The notes below the pieces were generated by a model that saw nothing but the letters and a program-made list of their open reading frames with translations, did not search any database and was not told the DNA's origin. The position numbers and the translations under genes were made by a program. DNA of 41,387 nucleotides from JBGSMB01 sp041740375. Lineage in GTDB: Bacteria; Patescibacteriota; Saccharimonadia; Saccharimonadales; JAGQMS01. Of this stretch, positions 1 to 6,799 are shown piece after piece (the stretch's first letter is position 1; every line of letters begins with the position of its first letter). The stretch lies in the NCBI GenBank assembly GCA_041740375.1, contig JBGSMB010000033.1, positions 1 through 41,387 on the forward strand. The letters are read 5' to 3'.

Positions 1-56
1 CGCGTGGCCTTCAATATTTGATTCTTTTCTTCGCTGTATCTTAGTTCGAAAGCCAT
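1..56 (-). CDS. Partial gene at the left edge, possibly a BrnT-like toxin
   Basis: Only the first 18 codons are in the window, starting at the ATG at 56 and running off the left edge. The N-terminus begins MAFELRYSEEKNQILKAT. The pattern of an aromatic residue, an acidic residue and EKN early in the protein resembles the start of BrnT/DUF4258-type RNase toxins, but 18 residues are too few to prove it. An AT-rich TATATT/TATTAT stretch lies a few bases before the ATG, which would suit the leaderless promoters seen elsewhere here. It lies outside the left att repeat, so it belongs to the host chromosome or to a neighbouring element. Confidence 0.35.
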   Translation of the reverse strand, partial: MAFELRYSEEKNQILKAT

Positions 57-80
57 AAGTATAATATAGCAAAGTGTACA

Positions 81-215
81 CTATTTGTAAATACATTTAT
101 TATGATCTACTAATTGGTTCAAATCCTTCATCCCCAGCCAAATAGAACGAATACGCTCAAGTAGCTCTAGTAGACCTCTGTTATGGGGGTCTTTTTTAGT
201 GGTTTGGTTTCTCAT
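81..215 (-). CDS. 44-aa ORF coupled to the recombinase; 5' half of an att-split gene
   Basis: This small ORF starts with an ATG that overlaps the recombinase stop codon (ATGA, 212-215). A strong Shine-Dalgarno site (GGAAGGAG) ends a few bases upstream, so it is almost certainly translated. The protein begins MRNQTTKKDPHNRGLLELLE and ends in CIYK. Codons 26-28 (Trp-Leu-Gly) lie in the 11-bp att repeat at 131-141. Everything after that appears to come from DNA left of the integration site. The codons 25 and before, joined through the same Trp-Leu-Gly codons to the start-less ORF at 33213-33335, give one continuous 65-codon frame. The present C-terminus would then be an accident of integration. 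The function is unknown. Confidence 0.6.
   Translation of the reverse strand: MRNQTTKKDPHNRGLLELLERIRSIWLGMKDLNQLVDHNKCIYK
131..141. repeat. Candidate attL core (11-bp direct repeat)
   Basis: TCCCCAGCCAA occurs here and again, in the same orientation, at 33326-33336. This copy lies 71 bp beyond the end of the serine recombinase gene, where the att site of a large serine recombinase is normally found. The two copies break two ORFs in the same reading frame, which supports a crossover here. The bases just outside the repeat differ between copies. Confidence 0.55.
172..197 (+). terminator. Hairpin with T6 tail on the + strand, inside the 44-aa ORF
   Basis: AGACCTC (172-178) pairs with GGGGTCT (186-192), allowing one G-T pair, around a 7-nt loop, and is followed by six T residues (192-197). 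On the + strand this has the form of a Rho-independent terminator. It would stop transcription entering from the left, which would otherwise be antisense to the recombinase. It also lies inside a translated ORF, so coincidence is possible. Confidence 0.35.
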
Positions 216-1705
216 TTTGCTCCTTCCAAGATTTTATAGGTTTCTGAAACATTTTCGGCGATTGCTCGTGTAAATTTTGTATATTTAACAGATACGATAC
301 CTCCTTTATAAGTTATTTCTTCGAAAAGTTTGGAAATTATTAAACGTCGTTGCTCCGGAGTGCATTTTAGGTATATTTTTCCGGCTCGTTGAGTAAGTTT
401 TAGCAGCACAATCTTCTTCTCAAGCTTCCTTCCTGATTGGTGGTCAATAGACGAAAGTTGAGACTCTAGTGCTGTCTTCTGCTCCTGCAGTTCTGTACGC
501 TTCATGTCGTAGCGCTCAATGGTTATTTCGCCCGATAGTTTGTCGTCATATAGGTTGGCAAGCATGCGCTCGATTCGTTCTAGCTGAGTTTCAATTGAGC
601 TAGCTAAATATACAGTGTTTCCAAGACTCTTATTATGTTTTTCGCGCATAGCTTCAGACACCCATTCAACCACTTCATCAGTTGGAGATATGAGCGCCTT
701 TAGCATTGCCTGTATTTCTTCTTCTAAAGCATCCTGACGCAGTAATTTGTTTACTTTACAATCGTCTAGCTTTCGCTGACATGCCCCGTAGAAGTGTCCC
801 TTTTGAAGTTGCCAAGTGATAAGGCGATTACAGTGACTGCAGGTAATTAGATTCTTAAGGGTTGGATTGTGTCGCCTGTATTTACCATTGGTTTTTCTAG
901 TCATTTTCTGTTGGACTTTTTCGAATATAGCTTTTGTTATAATTGGCTGTTGTGCTCCGGGGTATTCATTACCGTTAAACCTATTAATACCTATATAAAA
1001 GGGGTTGTTTAGTATCCGCTGAACTTGGCTCTTATAGTACGGTCTATCCATACGGGTGCGTATCCCAAGACGCAGTAGCTCAGTCGCGGTTGTTTCAATA
1101 GATTGGCCTGACTCAAGATAAAATTCAAATAGATTTTGCATAATATGTTTAGTCTTAGGATCAGGCACATGTATCTTTTTACCATTTACAGTAACTGTCA
1201 TATAACCGGGGGGAGGCGGTGACGGTAGCCATCCTTGGGCTAATTTCTCTGCCCAACCTTTCATAGCCTCTTCGCGGAGGTTATCAGTGTATTTCTTAGC
1301 TACAGAAAGATGAATATTCCACATAAACTTCACATCAGACTTAGCTTCTTTGTGCAGAAGAAGGTTCTCTTTGACTGCATGGAGCCTTCTTTTGGCGTCT
1401 TTCTCAAGCCACTCATCAACAGCAACTGCATCTTTGAAGTTTCGTGTTAATCTGTCTGTTTTCTCGACAGCAAGGTGAAATATCTTCTCCTTATTCATAT
1501 AGGTCAGTAGTTCTTGAAAGACTCTCCGGCTGTGTTGTTTTGATGCCGTCTCAGCAATCTTAAATACTCGAACCACTCGAAGATTTCTATGCTCACAGTA
1601 GCCTTGTAATAGTTTTAACTGTGAATCTAGGGAGTATCCCTCATCCTCTTGTGCTTTGCTGGATACCCTCGCTAGTATTACTGTCGTACTTTCTTTATCT
1701 GTCAT
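212..1705 (-). CDS. Large serine recombinase (site-specific integrase)
   Basis: This 497-residue protein is a large serine recombinase, expected to integrate and excise the element without accessory homology. The N-terminal resolvase domain has the catalytic motif ARVSSKAQ, with Ser15 as the likely nucleophile. A recombinase domain follows, then a cysteine-rich zinc-ribbon-like segment (CSHC... HFYGACQ... DDC, about residues 290-325). The last third is charged and likely coiled coil, as in the family. An upstream GTG at 1714 is possible, but the ATG at 1705 is better spaced from an AGAGGG site. The gene overlaps the microprotein before it and the 44-aa ORF after it, so the three form one operon. 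The promoter lies between two operators at 1875-1913. The gene sits at the left end and reads outward towards attL. Confidence 0.93.
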   Translation of the reverse strand: MTDKESTTVILARVSSKAQEDEGYSLDSQLKLLQGYCEHRNLRVVRVFKIAETASKQHSRRVFQELLTYMNKEKIFHLAVEKTDRLTRNFKDAVAVDEWLEKDAKRRLHAVKENLLLHKEAKSDVKFMWNIHLSVAKKYTDNLREEAMKGWAEKLAQGWLPSPPPPGYMTVTVNGKKIHVPDPKTKHIMQNLFEFYLESGQSIETTATELLRLGIRTRMDRPYYKSQVQRILNNPFYIGINRFNGNEYPGAQQPIITKAIFEKVQQKMTRKTNGKYRRHNPTLKNLITCSHCNRLITWQLQKGHFYGACQRKLDDCKVNKLLRQDALEEEIQAMLKALISPTDEVVEWVSEAMREKHNKSLGNTVYLASSIETQLERIERMLANLYDDKLSGEITIERYDMKRTELQEQKTALESQLSSIDHQSGRKLEKKIVLLKLTQRAGKIYLKCTPEQRRLIISKLFEEITYKGGIVSVKYTKFTRAIAENVSETYKILEGAK

Positions 1706-1871
1706 TAGCGTCACCCTCTGCTAGTAACTCAAACAAGGATATGAGAGACGACGCTATCTCCTGCACTTCCTCTATGCGTAGTTTTCTTTTTTGTTGGCTT
1801 TCAAGGATACTCCTTAGTTGTTCTACGGAGTTATCTACTTCACTAATTGTACCCTCTGAAAGTATATTCAT
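1695..1871 (-). CDS. 58-aa microprotein upstream of and overlapping the recombinase
   Basis: This is the first gene of the recombinase operon. It starts at the ATG at 1871, five bases after an AAGGA site, and its stop (1695-1697) lies inside the recombinase start region, so the two are translationally coupled. The protein begins MNILSEGTISEVDNSVEQLR and is predicted to be helical and acidic. Its C-terminal half (KRKL..EE..EIA..L..LFELLAEGD) closely resembles the 46-aa product at 20911-21051, so the two are paralogues. It could be a recombination-directionality factor or a partner of the recombinase, but nothing in the sequence proves this. Confidence 0.7.
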   Translation of the reverse strand: MNILSEGTISEVDNSVEQLRSILESQQKRKLRIEEVQEIASSLISLFELLAEGDANDR

Positions 1872-1874
1872 AAC

Positions 1875-1913
1875 TATCCTTACAAGGATAATTATACTAT
1901 CCCTTTACGGATA
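1875..1913. promoter_or_regulatory. Pair of TATCC-N6-GGATA operators
   Basis: TATCCTTACAAGGATA (1875-1890) is a 7+2+7 palindrome. TATCCCTTTACGGATA (1898-1913) shares the TATCC and GGATA arms. Their starts are 23 bp apart, about two helical turns, and they flank the -10 box. The same motif precedes the XRE gene at 32530-32545, so the XRE product is the likely binder. Confidence 0.65.
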
Positions 1914-1920
1914 ATTACAA
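1891..1920 (-). promoter_or_regulatory. Promoter of the recombinase operon
   Basis: On the minus strand TTGTAA (1920-1915) and TATAAT (1896-1891) are separated by 18 bp. The -10 box sits exactly between two palindromic operators, and the predicted start (about 1884) falls inside the downstream operator. A bound repressor should therefore block it fully. The leader would be about 13 nt and contains an AAGGA ribosome site. Confidence 0.65.
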
Positions 1921-1948
1921 GTACAAAATGATTAAAATATCACTAAAG

Positions 1949-1982
1949 TTATCCACAAAAAAGGTTGTCATCGATTGCAACC
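1949..1982. other. Candidate replication origin: DnaA box plus hairpin
   Basis: A perfect DnaA-box sequence TTATCCACA lies at 1949-1957. Next to it GGTTG (1963-1967) and CAACC (1978-1982) form a short inverted repeat, and an AT-rich stretch (about 1984-2050) follows. The group lies between the recombinase operon and a replication-relaxation-type gene, a sensible place for an oriV or oriT. With only one DnaA box visible, this is tentative. Confidence 0.35.
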
Positions 1983-2104
1983 ATATATAAATTAATTAAC
2001 AGATGTATTTACTTATTTATATTCTCCTTCTATTATATATACATATAAAGAGATACAAGATTAAGAACATGGTGGGGATGAAAGATTATCTATAACCATA
2101 AGTC

Positions 2105-2863
2105 ATGACAGAACGTAAAACTACACTACCTCAAAGCGAACTACTCAAACTACTATACAAATTCCGTTACGCTAACTCACAGCTACTAGCAACTCATAAA
2201 AACAAAAGTAAAACCGCAATAAACAAAACACTTAAAATTCTATTAAATAAAAAATTTGTGGGTAGAAACTATAATAAGAATTACAAGCTAGTCGGAAGAG
2301 GCGCAGAGTACTACCTTACCAACGCGGGTATTCTCTACCTACGAGACAACTATAAGCTCAACAAACTTGTACTTCATGCAATGTACAAAAACAAATCGTT
2401 AGGCCAGCCTTTTATCCAAAAGTGTCTGCTTATCTATCAGGTTTATATTCAACTACAGAAACAATACGGAGATATGTTTACTTTATTAACTAAAACCGAA
2501 GTCGCAGATATTAAGGGTTTCCCAACTCCATTACAAGACCTTTTCATTTACTCTGATGACAATGAATACTTGTTGGATATTTTTACCGATAATCTTTTCT
2601 ACCTAATAAAAAAACGCATTGACCAGCTCATTGAGCACTACGAATCTGGTGATTGGCCTGAAAAAGATTATCCAACACTACTGCTTGTCTTCACGGATAG
2701 TAGAACTGAGGCAAAAGCTCGAGCTTATATAGAAAAGTCTAAGGATGATAACTATATAGATGATGGCGACCTTATATTCATGACCACTACACAAAAAGCG
2801 TTGCTTGGTGCAAATACTCAAAACATTTGGACGAGCCATAATGAGACACTAGCGAGTTTATAG
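2105..2863 (+). CDS. Replication-relaxation family protein (winged helix)
   Basis: This 252-aa protein resembles the replication-relaxation family (Pfam Replic_Relax) found on plasmids and integrative elements, where it is thought to act in plasmid replication or mobilisation. Residues 8-90 look like a winged-helix DNA-binding domain (LLKLLYKFRYANSQLLA, then a wing ending in YYLTNAGILYL). The rest is an alpha/beta domain with conserved-looking acidic positions and LLLVFTDS near residue 197. The assignment rests on overall pattern, not on a catalytic motif. A possible -10 box (TATAAC, 2091-2096) lies just before the ATG. Codons are noticeably A-rich. No other relaxase is visible in the window, so this may be the element's processing protein. 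Confidence 0.5.
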   Translation: MTERKTTLPQSELLKLLYKFRYANSQLLATHKNKSKTAINKTLKILLNKKFVGRNYNKNYKLVGRGAEYYLTNAGILYLRDNYKLNKLVLHAMYKNKSLGQPFIQKCLLIYQVYIQLQKQYGDMFTLLTKTEVADIKGFPTPLQDLFIYSDDNEYLLDIFTDNLFYLIKKRIDQLIEHYESGDWPEKDYPTLLLVFTDSRTEAKARAYIEKSKDDNYIDDGDLIFMTTTQKALLGANTQNIWTSHNETLASL

Positions 2864-2869
2864 TTAGAT

Positions 2870-2893
2870 AAATCTTACAGATGATAAGATTTT
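2870..2893 (+). terminator. Hairpin after the replication-relaxation gene
   Basis: AAATCTTA (2870-2877) and TAAGATTT (2885-2892) form a perfect 8-bp stem with a 7-nt loop and a short T run. It follows the stop codon at 2863 and overlaps the -35 region of the next gene. It is probably a weak intrinsic terminator. Confidence 0.5.
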
Positions 2894-2895
2894 AA

Positions 2896-2904
2896 TGGTA
2901 AAAT
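2896..2904 (+). promoter_or_regulatory. Extended -10 promoter, leaderless type
   Basis: TGGTAAAAT (TGn plus TAAAAT) ends 6 nt before the ATG at 2911. Transcription should start at or next to the start codon. There is no Shine-Dalgarno site. Confidence 0.5.
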
Positions 2905-2910
2905 CATCTT

Positions 2911-3645
2911 ATGAAATTAATGTCTCTCAATGTTTGGCAAGGACGTCTTGAAAGAGTCTTATTAAAACACTTAGAAAATCAAACTTTTGATTTTGTATGT
3001 ATGCAAGAAGGCGTTGACTATAGTGGGAAGTCACTTGGCTTGGTTAGTTCATATCAAACTATTGGCAAAAGCCTGAACTTAGATAATCAATTCTTTTCGA
3101 AGTTAATTTCTACTAAACTCGGCGGCAAAGATATGGTATTCGGAAATGTTACATATTCTAATGTTCCATTCTCACAAACAAGCACAATTTTTACACGTGG
3201 TGAGCATAAAGAAGATTACGATTTTGATAATGACGACTATAACGTCCGCGCCTTCCAACATGTCCTAATTGAATTAGACAATAAGAAACTAAACATACTC
3301 AATCACCATGGTCACCATATTGATTCTCATAAACTAGGTGACGAAGAAACAAGGCGTCAAGTCACGCAGATAGCTGACTACATAAAAGAATTAGAAGGAG
3401 CAGTTATCCTGTGTGGTGATTTTAATCTTTCTCCTGAAAGTGAATCAATCAGACTTCTTGATAAGTCTCTACGAAATCTGGCAGTTGAGAACTCTCTATC
3501 TACTACCAGGTCAAAACTAACTTATAAAAAAGAAGTTTGCGACTATATTTTTGTTAATGAAATGGTTAAGATTAACGATTTTTCAATGGACGACACAATC
3601 ATTTCCGATCATAACGCGCTAATTATTGACTTCGAATTGATATAA
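2911..3645 (+). CDS. Endonuclease/exonuclease/phosphatase (EEP) family protein
   Basis: This 244-aa protein has the full set of EEP motifs: the N-terminal strand ending in Asn7 (LMSLNVWQG), the metal-binding Glu33 (CMQEG), the GDFNLSP motif near residue 170, and the C-terminal SDHNALIIDF near residue 232. The family cleaves phosphodiester or phosphomonoester bonds using Mg2+. Members range from DNA-repair exonuclease III to sphingomyelinase-like enzymes. With no signal peptide and no close subfamily marker, the substrate cannot be named. It is a single gene with its own leaderless-type promoter, in the accessory part of the element. Confidence 0.85.
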   Translation: MKLMSLNVWQGRLERVLLKHLENQTFDFVCMQEGVDYSGKSLGLVSSYQTIGKSLNLDNQFFSKLISTKLGGKDMVFGNVTYSNVPFSQTSTIFTRGEHKEDYDFDNDDYNVRAFQHVLIELDNKKLNILNHHGHHIDSHKLGDEETRRQVTQIADYIKELEGAVILCGDFNLSPESESIRLLDKSLRNLAVENSLSTTRSKLTYKKEVCDYIFVNEMVKINDFSMDDTIISDHNALIIDFELI

Positions 3646-3734
3646 AACCATATCTTGAAAAGATGATATTCTCAGATAATGAAATACGATAATCTACTAT
3701 CTTCCAAGAGAAGTTGTTTAAGAGTAGTAATACG

Positions 3735-4244
3735 ATGAAACGCGTAACTATCATTGGTTGCCCCGGGGCTGGTAAATCTACTTTTGCGCGGAAACTAGCG
3801 AAGAAAACTAGTCTTCCACTACATCATCTAGATTACTATTATCATCAAAAAGAACACGACTATGAAAACAATAAACAGGCCTGGTTAGAAAAGATGAGAG
3901 AGATAACATCAGGTACTTCCTGGATTATTGAAGGCAACTACGGTTCAAGCTATGAATACCGCATACCAAAGTCCGATACCTTAATCTTTATGGACATACC
4001 ATCTTGGTTATCAACCTGGAGTGTCGTGAAAAGAAGAGTGCAGTATAGAAATAAGAAACGTGAAGAAATGCCTGACGATTGGAAAGAAAAAATTAACCCC
4101 GTGTTCTTTAAATACGTCGTACTTTTTCGCGTTAAATCCAGAAAAGATGTAATAAACGGCATAGAAAAATACAAACACAATAATCTTGACGTTATTCACT
4201 TCAAAACCCGCAAAGCTGCCTATAAGTGGCTAGAAACGATTTAA
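3735..4244 (+). CDS. P-loop kinase-like protein (adenylate kinase/FlaR-like)
   Basis: This 169-aa protein starts with a Walker A motif right at the N-terminus (GCPGAGKST) and resembles the adenylate kinase-like proteins often labelled DNA topology modulation protein FlaR. Other family traits are LHHLDYYYH after the P-loop, WIIEGNYG near residue 70 and an Arg-rich lid (KRRVQYRNKKR) around residue 105. The family probably phosphorylates small molecules, but its substrates are unknown. A TTG at 3714 would add seven residues. The ATG at 3735 is preferred because family members begin just before the P-loop. It is convergent with the DUF2958 gene. Confidence 0.75.
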   Translation: MKRVTIIGCPGAGKSTFARKLAKKTSLPLHHLDYYYHQKEHDYENNKQAWLEKMREITSGTSWIIEGNYGSSYEYRIPKSDTLIFMDIPSWLSTWSVVKRRVQYRNKKREEMPDDWKEKINPVFFKYVVLFRVKSRKDVINGIEKYKHNNLDVIHFKTRKAAYKWLETI

Positions 4245-4319
4245 TTTTCTAGTGGATAGATGAAATCTTCTCGATTAACATATGAATGAGCAGTTTTAAG
4301 TCTTACTCAGGACTGTTTA

Positions 4320-4625
4320 CTACCAGTGAGGAATATCCCCAACTTGTATAGGCGAAAAGAATCTATCTCGCTCTACCTTGAGACCAAACGGTCCTTCAAT
4401 ACTGGCTAGTTCCTTTAGTGAGAAGTAGCCAAACTCAGCATCATGTCCTTTTACAAAGCCAAAACACTGGTCTTCGCCGTCACATTCGATGACGTACCAT
4501 GTCCAGTTACTCCACGGCGTAAATAACTTAGCGTGAATTATCTTATCTTCCATCTCTATCTCCTCAGTCTCGTACAACTTAGGTATCATTGAGATATCTG
4601 ATTTAGTTAGTAATGATGTGTTCAT
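4320..4625 (-). CDS. DUF2958 domain protein
   Basis: This 101-aa protein matches DUF2958 along its whole length: an N-terminal LLTKSDISMIPKLYETE segment, then KLFTPWSNWTWYVIE, then FGFVKGHDAEFGYFSL and GLKVERDRFF. The family is common on plasmids and conjugative elements next to mobilisation genes, but its function is unknown. A GGAGG site lies about 7 nt before the ATG. It is the only minus-strand gene in this part of the element and is divergent from the 4889 gene. Confidence 0.85.
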   Translation of the reverse strand: MNTSLLTKSDISMIPKLYETEEIEMEDKIIHAKLFTPWSNWTWYVIECDGEDQCFGFVKGHDAEFGYFSLKELASIEGPFGLKVERDRFFSPIQVGDIPHW

Positions 4626-4743
4626 TGTGGCCCTCCTCCGAGCGTTTCTTTATTTAACGCCTGGATATCACGGCATAAGGTTCTGGCTTGGCAAGGTGGA
4701 GATTCCCTTGAAAATCTCCCAAAAAATAACAATCATTTTCAGA

Positions 4744-4818
4744 GGCGAATACTACCTTGGCCAAGGCAGGTTCTATGCGTATACTGAGAAGGCATAAGAA
4801 AGAAAAACCTTAAGAATC
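4744..4818. repeat. Intergenic repeat, copy A
   Basis: This is one of three copies of an intergenic motif (others at 5646-5700 and 8125-8220). The 33-nt core runs from TATGCGTATACTGAGAAGG to AAGAAAGAAAA (4774-4806). TATGC and GCATA inside the core can pair. The left extension, from GGCGAATACTACC to CAGGTTC, is shared with copy C only. GGTTCT (4769-4774) and AGAATC (4813-4818) can pair around the core if a G-U pair is allowed. Confidence 0.7.
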
Positions 4819-4838
4819 TATTTACATATTACTAGTGC

Positions 4839-4867
4839 TTGCAATCCGTCAAGAATAATACTTAAAT
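4839..4867 (+). promoter_or_regulatory. Promoter of the 4889 gene
   Basis: TTGCAA (4839-4844) and TTAAAT are separated by 17 bp. A Shine-Dalgarno AAGGAG follows near 4876, so this gene has a normal leader, unlike many of its neighbours. The boxes are imperfect. Confidence 0.4.
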
Positions 4868-4888
4868 ACATACCTAAGGAGTTTATCA

Positions 4889-5635
4889 ATGGCACTATCT
4901 GGAGAATTCAGCTACGAGAGAGTAGCTAGCGCATCTGTAGTAGAACAGTTGAGTAATAGGGGCGGAAAAGTACTTGAAGTTGTCGAAGACAATGACGGAA
5001 GATTTGTTAGGCGATCATATGGCTATACTGGTAAGTGGGACATTGAAAGCTGCAACCGAAGTTTTAGAGATGCTTGGACTGCCTACAATGAAATGCTATC
5101 AAATGCAGGAATAGCTATTATAGATAGTGAATTGTTTATCGGTGGCGAGTACAAACTCCCGGTAATAGCCTCTGCATATGTAGAAAATGTAGGCGTTAAA
5201 CTAGTAAGAGATGTGCCTTTAATCAAAAAAGTCCAGGCTGCTACAAGCTTGGGTTCACTTTTATCCTCGCATGAATGGTTTTTACCTTCTGCTCAAGGTT
5301 TTCAAAATGACGGTTTTGTCGCAGAGAATGGTGAAGTTGTCTTGATAGATGTAGACCCTTATATAAAACAAAGACACAGGGGATTAGATACTCAGTCAGA
5401 GCAAGCAACCCTTAGAGATGTACAAGGTGCATTTATGCTTCGAGGAGCTTCAATTATTGATAGTTGGTCGGTAGAAGAACAAGAACTAAGAGCTTTAGGT
5501 TCAGCATTCGTTACTGCCATAGGCGATGTAGTAACGGACTCTCCAGAACTAGCTTTATCTGACAAATTTGGAATACCGCATTTAATTTCTAACGGCTTCA
5601 CTTATGAGGAAGCACGACTTGCTTTTTCTAAATAA
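4889..5635 (+). CDS. Unrecognised 248-aa protein, possibly kinase-like
   Basis: I do not recognise this family with confidence. The strand-rich N-terminus, a central helix (SFRDAWTAYNEML) and the segment GFVAENGEVVLIDVDPYI recall the catalytic loop and metal-binding strand of aminoglycoside-phosphotransferase-like kinases, where a polar residue is followed by a VLIDxD strand. A classical HxD catalytic motif is missing. There is no signal peptide or membrane segment. A good AAGGAG site lies 7 nt before the ATG. The gene stands alone between repeat copies A and B, like a cassette. Confidence 0.6.
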   Translation: MALSGEFSYERVASASVVEQLSNRGGKVLEVVEDNDGRFVRRSYGYTGKWDIESCNRSFRDAWTAYNEMLSNAGIAIIDSELFIGGEYKLPVIASAYVENVGVKLVRDVPLIKKVQAATSLGSLLSSHEWFLPSAQGFQNDGFVAENGEVVLIDVDPYIKQRHRGLDTQSEQATLRDVQGAFMLRGASIIDSWSVEEQELRALGSAFVTAIGDVVTDSPELALSDKFGIPHLISNGFTYEEARLAFSK

Positions 5636-5645
5636 CTATCTAGAC

Positions 5646-5700
5646 ACTTTCTATGTGTACGCTGAGAAGGCATAAGAAAGAAAAACCTTAAATAGAAAGT
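5646..5700. repeat. Intergenic repeat, copy B
   Basis: The core TATGTGTACGCTGAGAAGG continuing to AAGAAAGAAAA (5652-5684) matches the other copies, with changes only in the variable TATGYGTAYRC part. A perfect 9-bp inverted repeat, ACTTTCTAT (5646-5654) and ATAGAAAGT (5692-5700), encloses the core. In this copy the C of TATGC is T, which keeps a G-U pair. The motif ends 16 bp before the -10 box of the SDR operon, so it lies upstream of transcription and may act as DNA. Confidence 0.7.
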
Positions 5701-5716
5701 ATGTAACTATTTGGGC

Positions 5717-5722
5717 TATAAT
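5717..5722 (+). promoter_or_regulatory. -10 box of the SDR operon
   Basis: A consensus TATAAT lies 7 nt before the ATG at 5730, predicting a leaderless or nearly leaderless transcript. There is no TG extension and no clear -35. Repeat B lies in the upstream region. Confidence 0.5.
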
Positions 5723-5729
5723 TATCAGT

Positions 5730-6461
5730 ATGAAAGATAAAACAGTTGTAGTTACTGGTGCAAGTTCTGGCTTAGGCAGATCAGTAGCGATCAGGCTTTC
5801 TGAAATGGGGGCGAAATTAGTCCTTATTTCAGATAATAAAGATCGATTGACGCAAGTTCAACAGCGCATAGGCGATTCTTCAAAGCAATACGTATGTGAT
5901 ATATCTATACCTGAACAAGTTAGAACTACTGTAGCCGAGATTATTCAGTCGAATAATGTTGATGTGCTAATAAACTGTGCAGGTATTTGGACCGACGAAG
6001 AGCTGGAGGCCTCCGATCCTGACAGAAGAAAGAAAGTATTAGAAGTAAATACTCTAGGAACAATTGAGATGACTAAAGCGCTTGAACCTCATTTTCGAGA
6101 ACGAGACGCCGGTCACGTACTGAACGTTATATCTACTTCAGGAAACTTCGACACAAGTTCAGGCGACAACACGCTCTGGCAGACGTACGGTGCAAGCAAA
6201 TGGGCTTTAACTGGCTTTACTCGGGCGTTTAAAGATTCTTTAGACGGTACCAACATAAAAGTAAGTGGATTCTACCCTGGTGGATTTGAAAGTAATCTCT
6301 ATGAGAGCGCTGATCGTCCAGAATCCCATGATCAGCCGTGGATGATGAAAACAGAAGATGTTGCTAGCGCACTTATATTTTGCTTGACACAACCAGAAGA
6401 TGTCCTAGTTGAAAAGCTTATAGTCACTAAATTCTTTGGGTCTAAGGGAAAATTACCATGA
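5730..6461 (+). CDS. Short-chain dehydrogenase/reductase (SDR)
   Basis: This 243-aa protein is a classical SDR: the TGASSGLG cofactor motif near the N-terminus, NCAG in the middle, a catalytic Ser in ISTSG and the YGASK (YxxxK) dyad near residue 150. It should carry out an NAD(P)-dependent oxidation or reduction of an unknown alcohol or carbonyl substrate in the cytoplasm. The length is normal for the classical subfamily. It is the first gene of a tightly overlapped four-gene unit with a cupin-like protein and two S51 peptidase homologues, which suggests one pathway. Confidence 0.88.
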   Translation: MKDKTVVVTGASSGLGRSVAIRLSEMGAKLVLISDNKDRLTQVQQRIGDSSKQYVCDISIPEQVRTTVAEIIQSNNVDVLINCAGIWTDEELEASDPDRRKKVLEVNTLGTIEMTKALEPHFRERDAGHVLNVISTSGNFDTSSGDNTLWQTYGASKWALTGFTRAFKDSLDGTNIKVSGFYPGGFESNLYESADRPESHDQPWMMKTEDVASALIFCLTQPEDVLVEKLIVTKFFGSKGKLP

Positions 6462-6799
6462 AACACATTACGCGTAGCCACGCTAAAGAAATTAACAACA
6501 GTAAGACGTGTCAGGTTATTGAATACCCATTCGATGAAAGAGATATAAATGGATCAGTCATAAGTGTAAATGGTAGATATCCTGAATCTGGATATGTTAT
6601 AAACGAAATCTGTAAAGAGGTTGTCTATATAATTTCAGGTAAAGGCTCCTTGACTACAGTTAAAAACACTGCTGAGTTTAGTGAAGGAGATTCACTGTAT
6701 ATCGGTGCTGGAGAAAAGTATTTCTGGGAAGGTAACTTTGAATCATATATGGCTTGTACACCTGCTTTCTATCCCGAACAACACAAGGGGATCGCATGA
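6458..6799 (+). CDS. Small cupin-like protein
   Basis: This 113-aa protein has the single-domain cupin pattern: strands around VVYIISGKGSLTT, then FSEGDSLYIGAGEKYFWEG. The usual metal-binding His pair of cupin motif 1 is absent (it reads NEICKE), so it is more likely a binding or regulatory cupin than a metalloenzyme. It overlaps the SDR stop codon by 4 bp and the next start by 4 bp (ATGA), so it is translationally coupled on both sides. Confidence 0.65.
   Translation: MKHITRSHAKEINNSKTCQVIEYPFDERDINGSVISVNGRYPESGYVINEICKEVVYIISGKGSLTTVKNTAEFSEGDSLYIGAGEKYFWEGNFESYMACTPAFYPEQHKGIA

Noticed and set aside
66..140. A complete tRNA-Gln gene ending at 140
   Set aside because: Only the T-loop and 3' acceptor half fit. 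No TGGGGAT 5' end, D arm or anticodon arm is present upstream, and the T-stem is mismatched.
1621..1914. 97-codon + strand frame opposite the recombinase operon
   Set aside because: It lies antisense to two well-supported genes, covers the operators, and its hydrophobic translation looks like the reverse of coding DNA.
3714..3734. TTG start adding seven residues to the P-loop protein
   Set aside because: Homologues begin just before the P-loop, and no ribosome site supports the TTG over the ATG at 3735.
4774..4806. CTGAGA in the repeat core as a TPP riboswitch
   Set aside because: The other conserved TPP (THI-box) elements are absent, the copies vary in the wrong places, and in copy B the motif lies upstream of the promoter.
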